DNA from: Oscheius sp. JU75
Taxonomy: Eukaryota; Nematoda; Chromadorea; Rhabditida; Rhabditidae
NCBI GenBank assembly: GCA_037178855.1
Contig: JASJZC010000005.1
Coordinates: 2,604,001-2,668,000 of the forward strand
Direction: 5' to 3'
Length of the DNA stretch: 64,000 bases
Under the pieces are notes generated by a model, which had not been told where the DNA came from, searched no databases, and saw only the letters and a program-made list of their open reading frames with translations. This document shows, piece by piece, positions 33,022 to 44,825 of this stretch. Every line of letters begins with the position of its first letter. Position 1 is the stretch's first letter. The position numbers and the translations under genes are program-made.

Positions 33022-35737
33022 CTATTGTTGTCTACAGCTTGCATTCTGTTTAATGGGGCTTTTCTCGTTGAGCATCAGCGTAGTCTTGTCAATGGGAGAT
33101 GTCGACGGAGCAGGAGAATCACGAGCTTCTTCGCCTGAGATGATAGCAGATTCGTCTTGGTTTTCTAGAGCAGGATGGCTGAACTCGCTATCAGTAAAAC
33201 TTTGTAATGAACAAAACTGACTTTTCAGGCAGCAAACAAGCCGCTTTGCTGATCAGGCCGCACTTTTCTTTCAACATTCGATTCTCTTCAGCGAGGACGA
33301 CGAGGTTCTGTTTGTAACGGTCCTCGAGATCGTCAGCTTCGTCGCACAACTTCCAGGCTCGTTCAGCATCGGCCGCAATCTTGTCCTTCTCCTGAGTCAG
33401 CTGTACGATCATCTCCTGCTGACGCTTCCTTACTTCCTGCAGCTCCTCCGTAGCAGTCTTCAGCTGAATGACCTGAAATGTATGCGCGATTAGTTTAATA
33501 AAAAAATGAAAACCTGGTCAGATAAATTCTTCATCTCGAGTTGGAGTCTGTTGCTGGCGACGGACTGTTCTTCGTAGTCACACACGGACTTTGCGTATTC
33601 TTGCTGCAGCTCCATGACTGCTTTCTTGACTTGGGAGAGAGCTTCTCCATGGGATTGGGCGCTGTCAGTCAACTGGCGAACTTGATCAGACTTCTCGATC
33701 AACTCGGCCTGCAGGCTTTGGAGCTGAGTAGAGCGCATCTGCAGCTCATCTTGGAGTGCCTTGCTAGAAGACTTCAGCTCGACAACCTAAATTTTGTACG
33801 TGACTATTTTAACAAGAACGGAAACCTCATCTGTCCGTCTCTGCAACTCTTCTCGAAGTTCGGTGTTGTTAAGAGCCTGCTCTTCGTATTCGGAGACAGC
33901 CTTGGAACAAGCCTCCTGCATCTCCTCAATTGTCTTCTTGGCACGAACGAGTTCTTCTTCACAGGTTTGACTGTTGACCGTCAGCTGGCGAACTTGATCA
34001 GATTTCTCGATCAACTCGGCCTGCAGGCTTTGGAGCTGAGTAGAGCGCATTTGCAGCTCTTCCTGGAGTGTGTTGCTAGCAGACTTCAGCTCGGTAACCT
34101 GAATTTTGTATGTGACTCATCTAATATGAACGAAACCTCGTCAGTGCGTGTCTGAAGCTCGTCCTCGAGGTTCTTGCTAGAGATGGTGTACTCCTCGTGG
34201 TCACGGAGAGCCTTGGTATGTGCTTCCTGCAGATCCTGGATCTTCTTCCTGGCCTGCTCGAGTTCGTCTTCGCGAGATTGACTGTTGACAGACAACTGAC
34301 GAACTTGCTCAGACTTCTCGATCAACTCGGCCTGCAAACTTTGGAGCTCAGAAGAACTTTTTTGAAGCTCGTCCTGGAGTGTGTTGCTAGAAGACTTCAG
34401 CTCAGTAACCTGAATTTTGTACGTGACTGTTTTTACAAGAACGGAAACCTCATCTGTCCGTCTCTGCAATTCGTCTCGAAGCTCGTTGTTGTGGAGAGCC
34501 AGCTCTTCATGTTCAGAGATGGTCTTGGAATGCGTCTCTTGCAGCTCTTCAATCGTCTTCTTAGCATGAGCGAGTTCTTCTTCGCGGGATTGACCGTTGA
34601 CCGTCAGCAGACGAACTTGATCAGCTTCCCTTTTCAGCTCGGACTGCAGGTTCTGGAGCTCCGTGGTACACCTCTGCAGCTCGTCCTCGAGTGTGTTGAT
34701 GGTGTCACGCTGCTCTTCGGGATCTTTGATAGCCTTGGAGAAAGCCTCCTGCATCTCCTCAATTGTCTTCTTGGCACGAACAAGTTCTTCTTCACAGGCT
34801 TGACTGTTGACCGTCAGCTTTCGAACTTGCTCAGACTTCTCGATCAACTCGGACTGCAGGCTTTGGAGCTCAGTAGAACTTTTTTGAAGTTTGTCCTGGA
34901 GTGTGTTGCTAACAGACTTCAGCTCGGTAACCTAAATTTCTACGTGATTATTTTTAACAAACAGAAACCTCGTCAGTGCGTGTCTGAAGCTCGTCCTCGA
35001 GTTTCTTGCTAGAGATGGTGTACTCCTCGTGGTCACGGACAGCCTTGGTATGTGCTTCCTGCAGTTCCTGGATTTTCTTCCTGGCCTGCTCGAGTTCGTC
35101 TTCGCGAGATTGACTGTTAACAGTCAACTGGCGAACTTGATCAGACTTCTCGGTCAACTCGGCCTGCAGGCTTTGAAGCTGAGTAGAGCGCATCTGCAGC
35201 TCTTCCTGAAGTGTGTTGCTAGCAGACTTCAGCTCGGCAACCTGAATTTTGTACGTGACTATTTTAACAAGAACGGAAACCTCATCTGTCCGTCTCTGCA
35301 ACTCGTCTTGAAGTTCGTTGTTGTGAAGAGCCAGCTCTTCATGTTCAGAGACGGTCTTGGAATGCGTCTCTTGCAGCTCTTCAATCGTCTTCTTAGCAAG
35401 AGGGAGTTCTTCTTCGTGGGCTTCACTGTTGACTTTCAACTGGCAAACGTGGTCAGCTTCGTCGTTCAGCTCGGACTGCAGGCTCTGGAGCTCGATAGTA
35501 CAACTCTGCAGCTCGTCCTCGAGTATGTTGTTGGTGAAATGCTGGCCTTCAGAATCATTGGCAGCCTTGAGACATGCGTCTCGCAGATCTCTGATTTCTT
35601 CGTTGACCAGTCGAATTTGATTGGTGTCATCGTGATCACTGACAGCCTTTTCGATCTCGTCTTCGAGTCTGATGAATTCAATTCTGAAACAAACATTATG
35701 AGAAGAATGATTGAAACCTACAGAGATTCGGACTGCA
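33022..35737 (-). CDS. Coiled-coil protein built from tandemly duplicated exons
   Basis: The start at 35737 (MQSESL) splices to an exon beginning IEFIRLEDEIEK. Almost the whole protein is heptad coil. A unit of about 90 residues recurs five or six times, each with LQSLQAEL(I/T)EKSDQVRQLTV, EEEL..AKKTIEE(L/M)QE and DELQ(R/T)RTDE. Unit boundaries coincide with nearly identical introns at about 33783, 34100, 34410, 34930 and 35240; one boundary intron is missing inside 34450-34930. The C-terminus (RDSPAPSTSPIDKTTLM) is non-coiled and ends at 33022. It resembles long scaffold coiled-coils in general; I cannot assign a family. Long antisense ORFs here are shadows. Confidence 0.75.
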
Positions 35738-36128
35738 TTTTTGAAGTATAGGGAGTTGGAGCGAACTTCGTGACACTGTAAACGTTTGTATGCGAAGATG
35801 CAAAGAAAGTGAAGATAATACACATGTTGTACATTATTTTCGTTAGCTGAAATGTGATGACTACTTTCTACAAAAGTTGTCTGAAACCAAACAGTACTAA
35901 AATGAAGCACAACGCTGAATAAAACGTGAACAAAAAACGAGAGTAGGCGAACAAACTGGAAACGCTAGGTCGGTTCATTCGTCTCGACCTCTTTTTGTAT
36001 TTTTTGCTGAACACAAAAAAGAATGGTCACTGCTGTGGCGTCGACTACCGTAACCCGTCAATAGTGGCGGGATCCATTTAGCGTCCAGTTCTCTAGCCAT
36101 TTCGTCAGACGCTTTGTTTCTATTCAGC
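35466..36128 (+). repeat. Direct segmental duplication, left copy, part 1
   Basis: This covers part of the first large exon of the coiled-coil gene and its upstream flank. The copy at 41030-41490 lacks about 200 bp in the middle (around 35575-35775) but is otherwise nearly identical, including the CAGCTCGGACTGCAGGCTCT start. Confidence 0.85.
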
Positions 36129-36565
36129 ACATATATGTATATGTTGCAGTATAAAGTGTTTTTCAGTTCAAGCTGTTCTATTTCAGTACAAAGTGTTTTA
36201 AGGCAGTTTAAACTGTTTTGAACTAGTTCAAAGGTTTTTATTTCTTTTTAGTCATTTGTGATGCGTTTTTATCTTTTTATTTTCTTTACGTCGACCCGAT
36301 CATGAAATTCTCAGCATTTTGACACCAAAACGACTTGAAACGTCTCCATTAGGCGATTCTGGAGCTCCAATATCCCATTTCCTTCACGGTTTTCTGATTT
36401 GTTCGCTCCATTTGCTCATTTTTTTTAACATTGTTATTAGAAAAATAAACGGACAATATGTGCAATATAATGTGTTTATTGCGCAAGTCTAACGAAACAA
36501 TAAAAAAAATGGAAGAAGAGGGCAAAACAAGCAGTGATAACATTTTACACTTTGTTGCAGCATTT
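35738..36565. other. Upstream flank of the coiled-coil gene, duplicated
   Basis: The sequence from about 35775 to 36128 is nearly identical to 41145-41490 (direct repeat). To its right is AT-rich sequence with GTTTTGAACT/AGTTCAAA motifs. No gene is seen. Confidence 0.55.
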
Positions 36566-36985
36566 TTAGTTGGCTTTATGGCAGCGGGAATTGCACAGTA
36601 GGCTCTTCTTGCGACAAGAACATTTCTTGGTTTCGCAAGTCGTGGCACATAAGCCGTGAGCGACTCCTTCCCCTCCAGTTATCGAATCTTGAGGCACATT
36701 AGCACGAAAAGAAGGCAAATATCGTGTCAGTAACGCTCTCAGCTGATGAATCTTTCCGGCATCGGCTGTATTTGATTTCTCAAATACCAATTGGGCAGTA
36801 TTCCGTTAGCTGTACCAATTCTAAAGAATCAGATTGAAAAAGAAATATTGAAGTACTTACCGATAAAATCCGTCTCGTTCTTTCAAGACAACTGCAATGC
36901 TGCTTCGAGGACCTACTTTAGGCCTATATCCACGACAGGTATTCCGACCAGAATGTTGGTGCCGGTCTCTATTTTCTCGTACCTA
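36566..36985 (-). pseudogene. Retroelement-derived remnant (KRBA2/SCAND3-like C-terminus)
   Basis: On the minus strand the frames give NILVGIPVVDIGLK, a frameshift, then VGPRSSIAVVLKERDGFYR. A 41-bp intron-like gap follows, then IGTANGILPNWYLRNQIQ. The end is a Cys-rich tail (CATTCETKKCSCRKKSLLCN). This order matches the C-terminal part of LTR-retroelement-derived proteins often annotated as KRAB-A domain-containing 2 or SCAND3. It lies inside the left duplication copy and is absent from the right one. It is broken and 5'-truncated. Confidence 0.6.
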
Positions 36986-36989
36986 AAGA

Positions 36990-37252
36990 AGTTACAGTTT
37001 AAAAGTCGAGAAAAGGATTCCAACAACCGTCTCCAATTCAGGGGAGATATCTCCTGCCTTCTTAAAGATCGTAACTGTAGCAAAAAACGATTCCATGCAT
37101 CCTCGATGGAAAAGATGTCGTGGCTATGTCAAGGACAGGTAGTGGAAAGACGGCTGCCTTTGTGATTCCACTGCTCCAGAAGTTGAAACGACGCGATACG
37201 AAAGGAATTCGAGCTCTTCTAGTCTCTCCAATACGCGAGCATTACAAACCTT
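36990..37252 (+). pseudogene. DDX54 5'-exon fragment (duplicated)
   Basis: Nearly identical to 42020-42275 of the intact DDX54 gene, from GAGAAAAGGATTC through the helicase motif I exon ([18 protein letters not shown]) to the CATTACAAACCTTC at the breakpoint. The 5' splice site has mutated (CAGGTTAGA to CAGGGGAGA), and the frame stops beyond the breakpoint where inverted sequence begins. Confidence 0.85.
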
Positions 37253-37643
37253 CCAGTACGGTTGAGAGTAACATCTTCACTGTCCCACAGTTTTTCCACA
37301 TGGCTCCTCCTCCCGGATGATCCAATACAATACAGCTGACAGATTCCGTTACATCTTAAAGAGTCACAAGTGCTACAACTGGCTCCGCTCGGAACATCTC
37401 TCATATAGTCACAGTCGAACTGGGCACAGCCTCGACGAAATACTGAACACACGGGATGAGAATGGTGAGAAAAAAAGTATACTCTGCCCGTCGGCCTGCA
37501 GTCTGAAGCACATGCTGGTGCCTGAAGAACAAGCCTGGGTGAGCCATTTCTCCTGGCTGGAGACAGTCAGCCCCGTCACAGGTGATACAGCTGAATGAAC
37601 AGACTGATGGTACAAGCAAGAGAAGGAAGAGGCCGTGACGCAT
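37253..37643 (-). pseudogene. Ly6-type gene copy, frameshifted and truncated
   Basis: An inverted copy of the Ly6 gene at 56897-57303. It keeps the signal peptide (MRHGLFLLLLVPSVCSFSC) but has a one-base insertion after the second Cys pair (CCAGCCAGGAG against CCAGCCGGAG) that destroys the frame. It also loses its last bases at the duplication breakpoint (37252/37253). Confidence 0.85.
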
Positions 37644-37732
37644 ATCGATTGTGGCAATGGCTTATCGGTGAATAACGGGGAGACAAACAAGACAGTCCTC
37701 TTTGAAAAAGCCACAAAAAGATCTTTATTCGG

Positions 37733-40709
37733 TCATTCCTCTCGATCTTGCGGCAAAAGAGAGCTCGAACTCTTGCGGAAGCCTTGCCATGACTCTTGAT
37801 TGACCTTCGTCTGAGAATTCTGCTTGTTCTGTTTGATCACCTGAATACTTCTGTAATTAGGAGTATGAAAATCTGTACCATGACCTTCCGACAATCCTGG
37901 ATAAACTCGGAAGTCTGGATTTGAGAAGTCTCCGTCCATCGCTCCTCGATCGTGGCCAACGGAGCCGGTCTGTTGACTCTTGCCAGAGCTGAAGTTGGGA
38001 AAGGCTGGTCCATTGGCGTAAGATTAATCGCCTCGAGAGATGGAGGAAGTGGACGTTTGCATAGAAGACAAACTTTCTTAACTACTTTTGTTGCCAGTAT
38101 GACAATGATAAGGTGGATGTAGTAGAGGATGGAGAGAGGAGCTGGCACGAAAGGACGGTCTTCGTACTCTGCGAGTCGTGCGTACAGAGCCACCTTCCAG
38201 TAGATGTGATAGTCTTTCGAAATGTCCTCGTACGCTTTCCTAGATGAGAAATTAGGAGAGATGTCGAAAGACTCACGACAGAAGACTTGTGAAAATGTTA
38301 ACCAAAATAATACTAGAGAAAAAGATGTAGATGAAGAGAAGCAGAGGAATCATCCAAGTCTGAGAGTCACTTTGAAAACCGATTCTTATGTCAAACCTAC
38401 TGTGAAGAGACAATGCAAAGATGAATCTGTGTAAGTAGTCAGGTCGACGTTCTTGCAGGACATAATGTCTCCTCGCTTGTCGTCGTCAGTGGTCTCTCCG
38501 AATATCTCTAAAATCCATTCGTCTGATCAAGAGACAGCATACCAAATGCCCCGTGAGAGAATATCTGCCAAGGGAGATCCACGTAGGTTGAGTTGTCCGT
38601 ATTGAATTGGCCGGACAGACTGATGTAGCAGACAGCGAAGGCGGCCCAGAAAAAGACGAAGATGAGGAGGAACTTGGCCACGATCGGCACCTGTAGCTGG
38701 CTCCTAGATCCTTCTACTGACATTCTAACTGACCATTTTGTTGATCATGTGAACAATGCTGCCGAAGCAGTAGTCCACATACAGGGCTCTCATCAATCGG
38801 ACGACAGCCATTATGTAGGAGAGATAGAAACAGAGATAGGCTATTGGGAGCAGAATGTACCGCAAAGGGATGAGAATGAGTGACAAAATGAGAGTAACGA
38901 CATTGGTTGCAATGAGAAGATTCTGCCAAGTGTCCACTGGATTTCTCTCGATCCAGTTCATCCATTTCTATTTCTATTTTTACAAGATTTGGAGGTCAAT
39001 CTCGTACCTCGGTGGAAGACTGAACCATGATGGCGAACATCTCGAAGAGGTAGGAACACTGCCAGGCCATCACAACGAATTCTTCCCAAAACTGTCCAAT
39101 CGAATCCCTTGTCATGCTCTTGCCACTCAGTCGGATCAGAGTGACCGAGTAGATTAAGACATAGAAGCAGCGGAAGACCATGTGAATGACGTACTTTGAG
39201 GATGTCGACTTGTAGAACATCTTTACCCGTGTTCTGAGCACTCATTACAATTCTTGGAAAGGGCGAGAGGAGAACAAGAGAGTCCGAACTCGGACACAAT
39301 TAGCGCGGCTAAACGTGTACGCATGAAATAATGTCGTGAAAAATCCTTAAACCAAGCAACTCCTGCGCTTACATTGTTTTTTTTTTAGAAAGAAGGGCCG
39401 CTGAGCGAAGTCGAACCCGGGTAGTGTGTGTCGTAATCGGGCGCCCCCTGTATATAGCAATGCACTACTTGTTGAGAAAGGTTTGACACATTCAGCGCCG
39501 GCTCGCGTTCAAAAGAATGTCTTTGATTAGCACTACATTTGATGTCATCCGTCAGTTTGCCCCCATTAGTCCAACTCCCAAGCTCGTCTTCCTGTCCCTG
39601 TAACAAAGTTCTTGTCTTCAAAACCAAACAATAACGGTTCGTTCGAGACTTGTCACGAAATTCCTCAACATTTATCTATCTTGTCGGTTTCATTGCCCGG
39701 TACAGTCTCTAGATACTTTCCGAAACTTCCCAGGCCAAAATAGTATCTTCAAGCAGGCGACTCACTCGAGATTGTCGTACGGATTCTTAACGTAGGGTGC
39801 AAATTTGTTGAAAAGGAAGAGGAAGGGAAGAAAGTAGTAGAAATAGAGTCGAAGAGACGTCGGTCCGATCCGATACGAGGGCTGCCATCGTCTGTCAATT
39901 GCCTTCTGACAAGCAGAATGGGCTAGAAACTTCTGAATCTGGGCTCAGTGAGAAATTGACAACTCACATTGGCCTTTCCCAAGTAGGCGATTTCCATGAG
40001 CCTTATCCGGTGATCGTCACAGTCTCCCTGGCGGATGTATTTGTAATAGTTGATCTCCAGTGCATTACGGGTCTCCCGATCGTTCTGAAGTGTCCTTTCG
40101 AGAGGCCAAATAAGAAAAGTACAGTTTTGAAACAGTTCTGCAAGAGTTCCGTGCAATTTACTTCCATTTTATCCCTAAGTTCTTCGTACATCTCGGCTAT
40201 CTCTTGTTCATGAATCTCGAGGAAGAGTTTCCTCATTTTGTGGAAGATGAATGTCAGAAGGAGCCCTTCGAAGAGCGGTAAGTTGCTCTTAAGCCGCCAC
40301 TCTCGTATCACCGCTTTCCTAAAGACTTTGTAAGCAAAAACAAGAGCTTACTTTTTAAAGAAGGCGAGACATATCCGCTCTCTCAGACTGCTGTCTTTGA
40401 GATCGCGAAGTGTGCATCCTAGAAGCCCGGTCAGTCTCTCGTCTATGAACTTCTCGATCGTGTAGCCGTCGGTCTGCTCAAGAAGATTGTGTGCTGTGAG
40501 GAGTTTCTCCTAGAACATATCGGACTCGGCTGACGGGCGTACCGTTTTGTACCAGGGTCCCCCTTTCCTTAATCTTGTTTACCCAGCCCCACAGTCCCGT
40601 CATCCGTTCTTCCACAATTCAAACTTACCTCATTCTCCAACTTTTCTAATTTGTAGATGTAGCAGAGATGCTCGCAGAGTGATCTCAAAGGCTCTCTTTC
40701 CAGTTGCAT
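37733..40709 (-). CDS. TRPM-like cation channel, derived copy
   Basis: Exons separated by mostly short introns encode the channel half of a TRPM protein: DHRIRLMEIAYLGKAN, KFLAHSACQKAIDRRWQ, six membrane segments, a pore region with LPWQIFSHGAFG, an S6 segment and the post-S6 LAEYEDRPFVPAPLSILYY. The C-terminal tail is frameshifted by one base relative to the parent copy and ends at 37733. The usual long TRPM N-terminus (SLOG/MHR) is not found. The start at 40709 (MQLEREPLRSLCEH) follows AAACCCAG but is uncertain. A tRNA-like element lies in the intron between about 39250 and 39780. The copy looks translatable. Confidence 0.7.
39398..39460 (-). repeat. tRNA-derived element in TRPM intron (derived copy)
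   Basis: The minus strand reads GCGCCCGATTACG, a CACACAC stretch, then CCCGGGTTCGACT, a good B box, and GCGGCCC. It matches 55131-55190 at the same intron position of the parent TRPM gene, so it predates the duplication. Confidence 0.6.
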
Positions 40710-41029
40710 CTGGGTTTTTGAACGGCGACGAGGAAGACAACAAAGAAGCGTGGACGAGTAGTAACACTTTATTTGGCAGTGGGCTATAAGCAACGGGGGT
40801 GGGAGGAGACACCTGAGCAAAAGGAAAGTCGAACCGGGTGAGATGGAACTCTTGGTCGACAGGCACTTTTCGAACTCTACATGAAACGGAAGAGAAGAAA
40901 GAACAGGGGAAGAAGGGAGCTGGAAGGGATTCCGTCCAGGTAGTCGAGTACCTAAACATTTCTCATTTGTCGCTCTTACTATCAAGTATCAGATCTCCTT
41001 GTTCAGAGAAACCAGTCATCTAATCCAAT

Positions 41030-41490
41030 CAGCTCGGACTGCAGGCTCTGGAGCTCGATAGTACAACTCTGCAGCTCGTCCTCGAGTGTGTTGTTGGTGA
41101 AACGCTGCCCTTCAGAATCATTGACAGCCTTGAGACAAGCGTTTGTTCCGTTATATATGCGAAGACGCAAAGAAAGTGAAATTAATAAACATGTTGTACA
41201 TTATTTTCGTTAGCTGAAATGTGATGACTACTTTCTACAAAAGTTGTCTGAAACCAAACAGTACTAAAATGAAGCACAACGCTGAATAAAACGTGAACAA
41301 AAAACGAGAGTAGGCGAACAAGCTGGAAACGCTAGGTCGGTTCATTTGCCTCGACCCCTTTTTGTATTTTTTGCTGAACACAAAAAAGAATGGCCACTCC
41401 TGTGGCGTCGACTACCGTAACCCGTCAATAGTGGCGGGATCCATTTAGCGTCCAGTTCTCTAGCCATTTCGTCAGACGCTTTGTTTCTAT
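41030..41490 (+). repeat. Direct segmental duplication, right copy
   Basis: A copy of 35466-36128 with an internal loss of about 200 bp. It starts exactly where the inverted copy ends. The coiled-coil coding part here is a dead fragment. Confidence 0.85.
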
Positions 41491-41869
41491 TCAGTAAAAA
41501 CACATATCACTTTTTCTCCAACAAATACTTTCTCATGCTTTCCTTTTTTTGTTCAGTGCAAAGCCACCTTCGGTGTATTCGTCAGCGATCAGCTGGGCTA
41601 CTTCGAATACTTTATAGTTCATAACAAACTCTTTTCATATACAAAGCACTTCTTCTTTCTAAAATTCGTTTAGTTGTTCACATCCCTCTGTTCACTTTTG
41701 TTCTTTCCAGTACGTTCTGTTCACCCTGTTTTCACTATGTGGCGTGGGCGGAAGAGCCATACGCAACCATGCACCACTCTTTGCGAAAACTTCTGAATCT
41801 CATTTTTTATGTATCGCAAATGTTTATTTCACTGTTAGCTCAAGTATTAAGCGATGAACTTTGTTCCAG
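41491..41869. other. Upstream region of DDX54, no gene seen
   Basis: This AT-rich stretch presumably contains the DDX54 promoter and an outron ending in GTTCCAG immediately before the ATG. Confidence 0.5.
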
Positions 41870-44779
41870 ATGGCTTCAGACGACGAAGATGTCGATTTCT
41901 CTCAACTACAAGCCGACAGGAATCGGAAGCACAAGAAGTCGGGAGGATGGCAGTCCTTGGGTACTTTTCTGTTCAATTATTTCTTATTACTTTCCGCTTT
42001 TCAGGCCTGGATCATACAGTTTTCAAAGGAATCGAGAGAAAAGGATTCAAACAGCCGTCCCCAATCCAGGTTAGAAACCTCCTGCCTTCGAAAAGATCGT
42101 AACTGTAGCGAAAAACGATTCCATGCATTCTCGATGGAAAAGATGTCGTGGCTATGTCAAGGACAGGTAGTGGAAAGACGGCTGCCTTTGTGATTCCACT
42201 GCTCCAGAAGTTGAAACGACGCGATACGAAAGGAATTCGAGCTCTTCTAGTCTCTCCAACACGCGAGTTGGCATTACAAACCTTCAATGTCGTGAAAGAC
42301 GTCAGTCGTTTTGTTTCTATTCGCGAATTTTTGTGTTCAGCTTGGCAGATTCACCGGACTTCGCTGTGCAGTAGTCGTAGGAGGAGATGCCATTGAAGAG
42401 CAGTTCTCCACAATTCACGAAAATCCCGATATGTGAGTCATTTTACAATCTTTTCCAATTTTTTTTGTTCAGTCTCATTGCCACTCCCGGTCGTCTGCTT
42501 CACGTCATTGTCGAGATGGATATCCGTCTCAATTTCGTCCAGTATGTCGTCTTCGACGAAGCTGATCGTCTCTTCGAAATGGGCTTTCAGGATCAGCTAA
42601 CGGTTTCGCCTTATTTTCTTCCAAACTCACGTCGTTATTACAGGAAACCCTCAAGAGAATCCCAGAAAGTCGACAGACTCTTCTCTTCTCGGCCATTCTT
42701 CCCAAAATGCTCGTCGATTTCGCTAAGGCCGGTTTGACAGACCCTGTTCTCGGTATTTCGACACGCAATTCACTTTTTGATTCTCAAATTTTAGTTCGTC
42801 TCGATGTCGACGAAAAAATCAGCGACAAGCTGTCAATGGTCTTCGGTCTGTGTCGACAGGACGACAAACTGAGCGCTTTGGTTCATCTCTGCAGACAGAT
42901 GAATGACGAGAAAAAGCAGACTGTCGTTTTCTGTGCGACGATGAAACACGTCGAGTATGTAATGTTCCATATATAGGTCTCATTTACCTGTTTAGATACG
43001 TAGTTTCTGTGCTGAATCGCGCCGGAATCGAGAATTCGTTTATTTACAGTCAGCTCGACGCTGTTGCAAGGAAACAGAACATTTCCAGGTTTGTTCTTTG
43101 CTCCCTCTCTCGGTAACTGAAACTTTACAGGTTCCGCGATAGAAAAAACAACATTTTGGTTGTAACTGACGTAGCTGCTCGTGGTGTGGACATTCCTCTG
43201 CTGGATACGGTCATCAATTTCCATTTTCCGCCCAAGGCTAAGCTCTATGTTCATCGAGTTGGACGTGTGGCTCGTGCTGGTCGTTCCGGAACGGCTATTT
43301 CGTTGATTACGCCCGACGAGCTCCCTTACATGGCTGATTTATTCCTCTTCCTAGGCAAACCTATCTGTTTCGCCACTGACACGGCCACTTACGACGGTAT
43401 AACTTTTATTCTAAATTTTGCACAACCGTTTCAGAAAATGTGACAATGGTTGGACGAGTTCCTGACAATGTTATTGCTCTAGAAGCTGACTTTATCCGTC
43501 ATTCTCACGACAATAATCAAGAACTGGTCAGTTGAGATCTTTGAGCAAATACAAGTAACTAATTCAGACGGATCTCCGGCAAACCTCCAATAATGCCATG
43601 TCGAAGTTCAGAAGTACCAGACCACCTCCATCTGCTGAATCAGCTAGACGAGTAAAGGAAGAACTGCGTCTGAAAGCAACGGAATGTTCCGCTCATCCTT
43701 TTCTTCGGATGGAGGGCGATCAACAGTCCTACGATATTCTCAACCAGCTCGCGAATTACAAAAGTACAACTGTAAGAAGCCTTTTTTGGGTATCCAATGT
43801 CGTTTTCAGACAATCTTCGAGCAAAACATCGGCAGTAAAAGCCAGGCAGCGTTGGTGATGAAGCAGAAAAGGAAGTGTCACGAGGGAAGGATTGTAGAAA
43901 CTGCTGAGCAGAAGGAAAAGGACAAAATGAAATTCAAGCAGGAAGTGGCCGAAATTACGAACGGAAACACGGAGAACCAGGCCAGCGAAGATCAGCTCGC
44001 CGAAGTCTTCGCGTCCGTCATCAAGCCGGCCAGAAACAAGATTGACAGAGCAGAGCAGCGAAAACGAGAAAAGGTTTGTGTTTCCATCAAGATTTTCTAA
44101 TAACTTTTTTAGGAGCAACATTACGTATCCTACACGGCTGCTGATCATGTGGCGGAGCGACAGCTAGCTCTGGACAAGGTCGATTTCGCCAAATATGCCG
44201 AGGGAGCATCCGTGGAAATCTTCGGGGACGATGACAAACAGATGATCAAGCAGAAAAACGCTAAGAAATGGTAATTGGAAGTCATTTTTCTATAGATGAT
44301 TCGAATTTAGGGACCGTAAGAAGAAGAAGTTCGTCGGCGCGGCGAATGACGAGCCAGCTCAGAAGAAGATTCGGACCGAAGACGGAACCTGGCTGCCGGC
44401 TTCTTACAAGACCGGACGTTACGAGACTTGGAAGAAGAATCAGAAGATCAACTACCAGAAGGAGGAGGACGGAGAAAGCGAGGAACAGACTGCCCCACCT
44501 AAGCGAGGTGGAAAGTTCCGACATGGTCAAGCCAAACACGGAAAAGTAACAGGAATTCTTATTTTTCTCGCAGTGAAAACTATTCAGCAGCCTCGTTCCG
44601 AACTGAAAAACGTGGACCAGATTGCCAAACAGCGCAAGACAAAGGCTAAGCTCCAGGACAAAATGGAGAAGAGACGAATCGACAATTTGAAGAAGAAGGC
44701 TGCCAACCTGCAAGGCCGTAGCGGAGGTTCAGGCGGCGGATTCAAGAGCCGTGGAGGTGGCCAGAAAAGAAGACGCTGA
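41870..44779 (+). CDS. DDX54: DEAD-box RNA helicase DDX54 (Dbp10-like)
   Basis: About 15 exons with 37-43 bp introns. The start [17 protein letters not shown] follows GTTCCAG directly. Helicase motifs in order: Q motif GFKQPSPIQ, motif [11 protein letters not shown], Ia PTRELALQ, Ib [18 protein letters not shown] region LLFSAILPK (SAI where SAT is usual), [17 protein letters not shown] and [15 protein letters not shown]. The C-terminal DBP10-type region includes [20 protein letters not shown] and a Gly/Arg-rich basic end ([18 protein letters not shown]). The family acts in nucleolar 60S ribosome assembly. The protein is complete. Its 5' exons are duplicated as a fragment at 36990-37252. Confidence 0.93.
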
Positions 44780-44825
44780 TTGTTACAAGTTGAATACTTT
44801 GTTGTTATGGAAGTTGTTGTTCTTT

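Larger units (their letters stand above)
37253..41029 (-). repeat. Inverted segmental duplication (derived copy)
   Basis: The segment is the reverse complement of about 53643-57290 and carries a TRPM-like gene plus the Ly6 pseudogene. Homology ends abruptly at 37252/37253 and near 41029 (CCAGTCATCTAATCCAAT). On both sides it abuts the direct duplication of the coiled-coil/DDX54 junction. Confidence 0.9.

Noticed and set aside
34197-35751. Long plus-strand ORFs (240-271 codons) across the coiled-coil gene
   Set aside because: They are antisense shadows of repetitive heptad coding; the minus frame has splice signals, repeats and termini that make sense.
37120-37320. A second functional DEAD-box helicase
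   Set aside because: Only the motif I exon of DDX54 is present, the donor site is mutated, and the frame runs into inverted Ly6 sequence.
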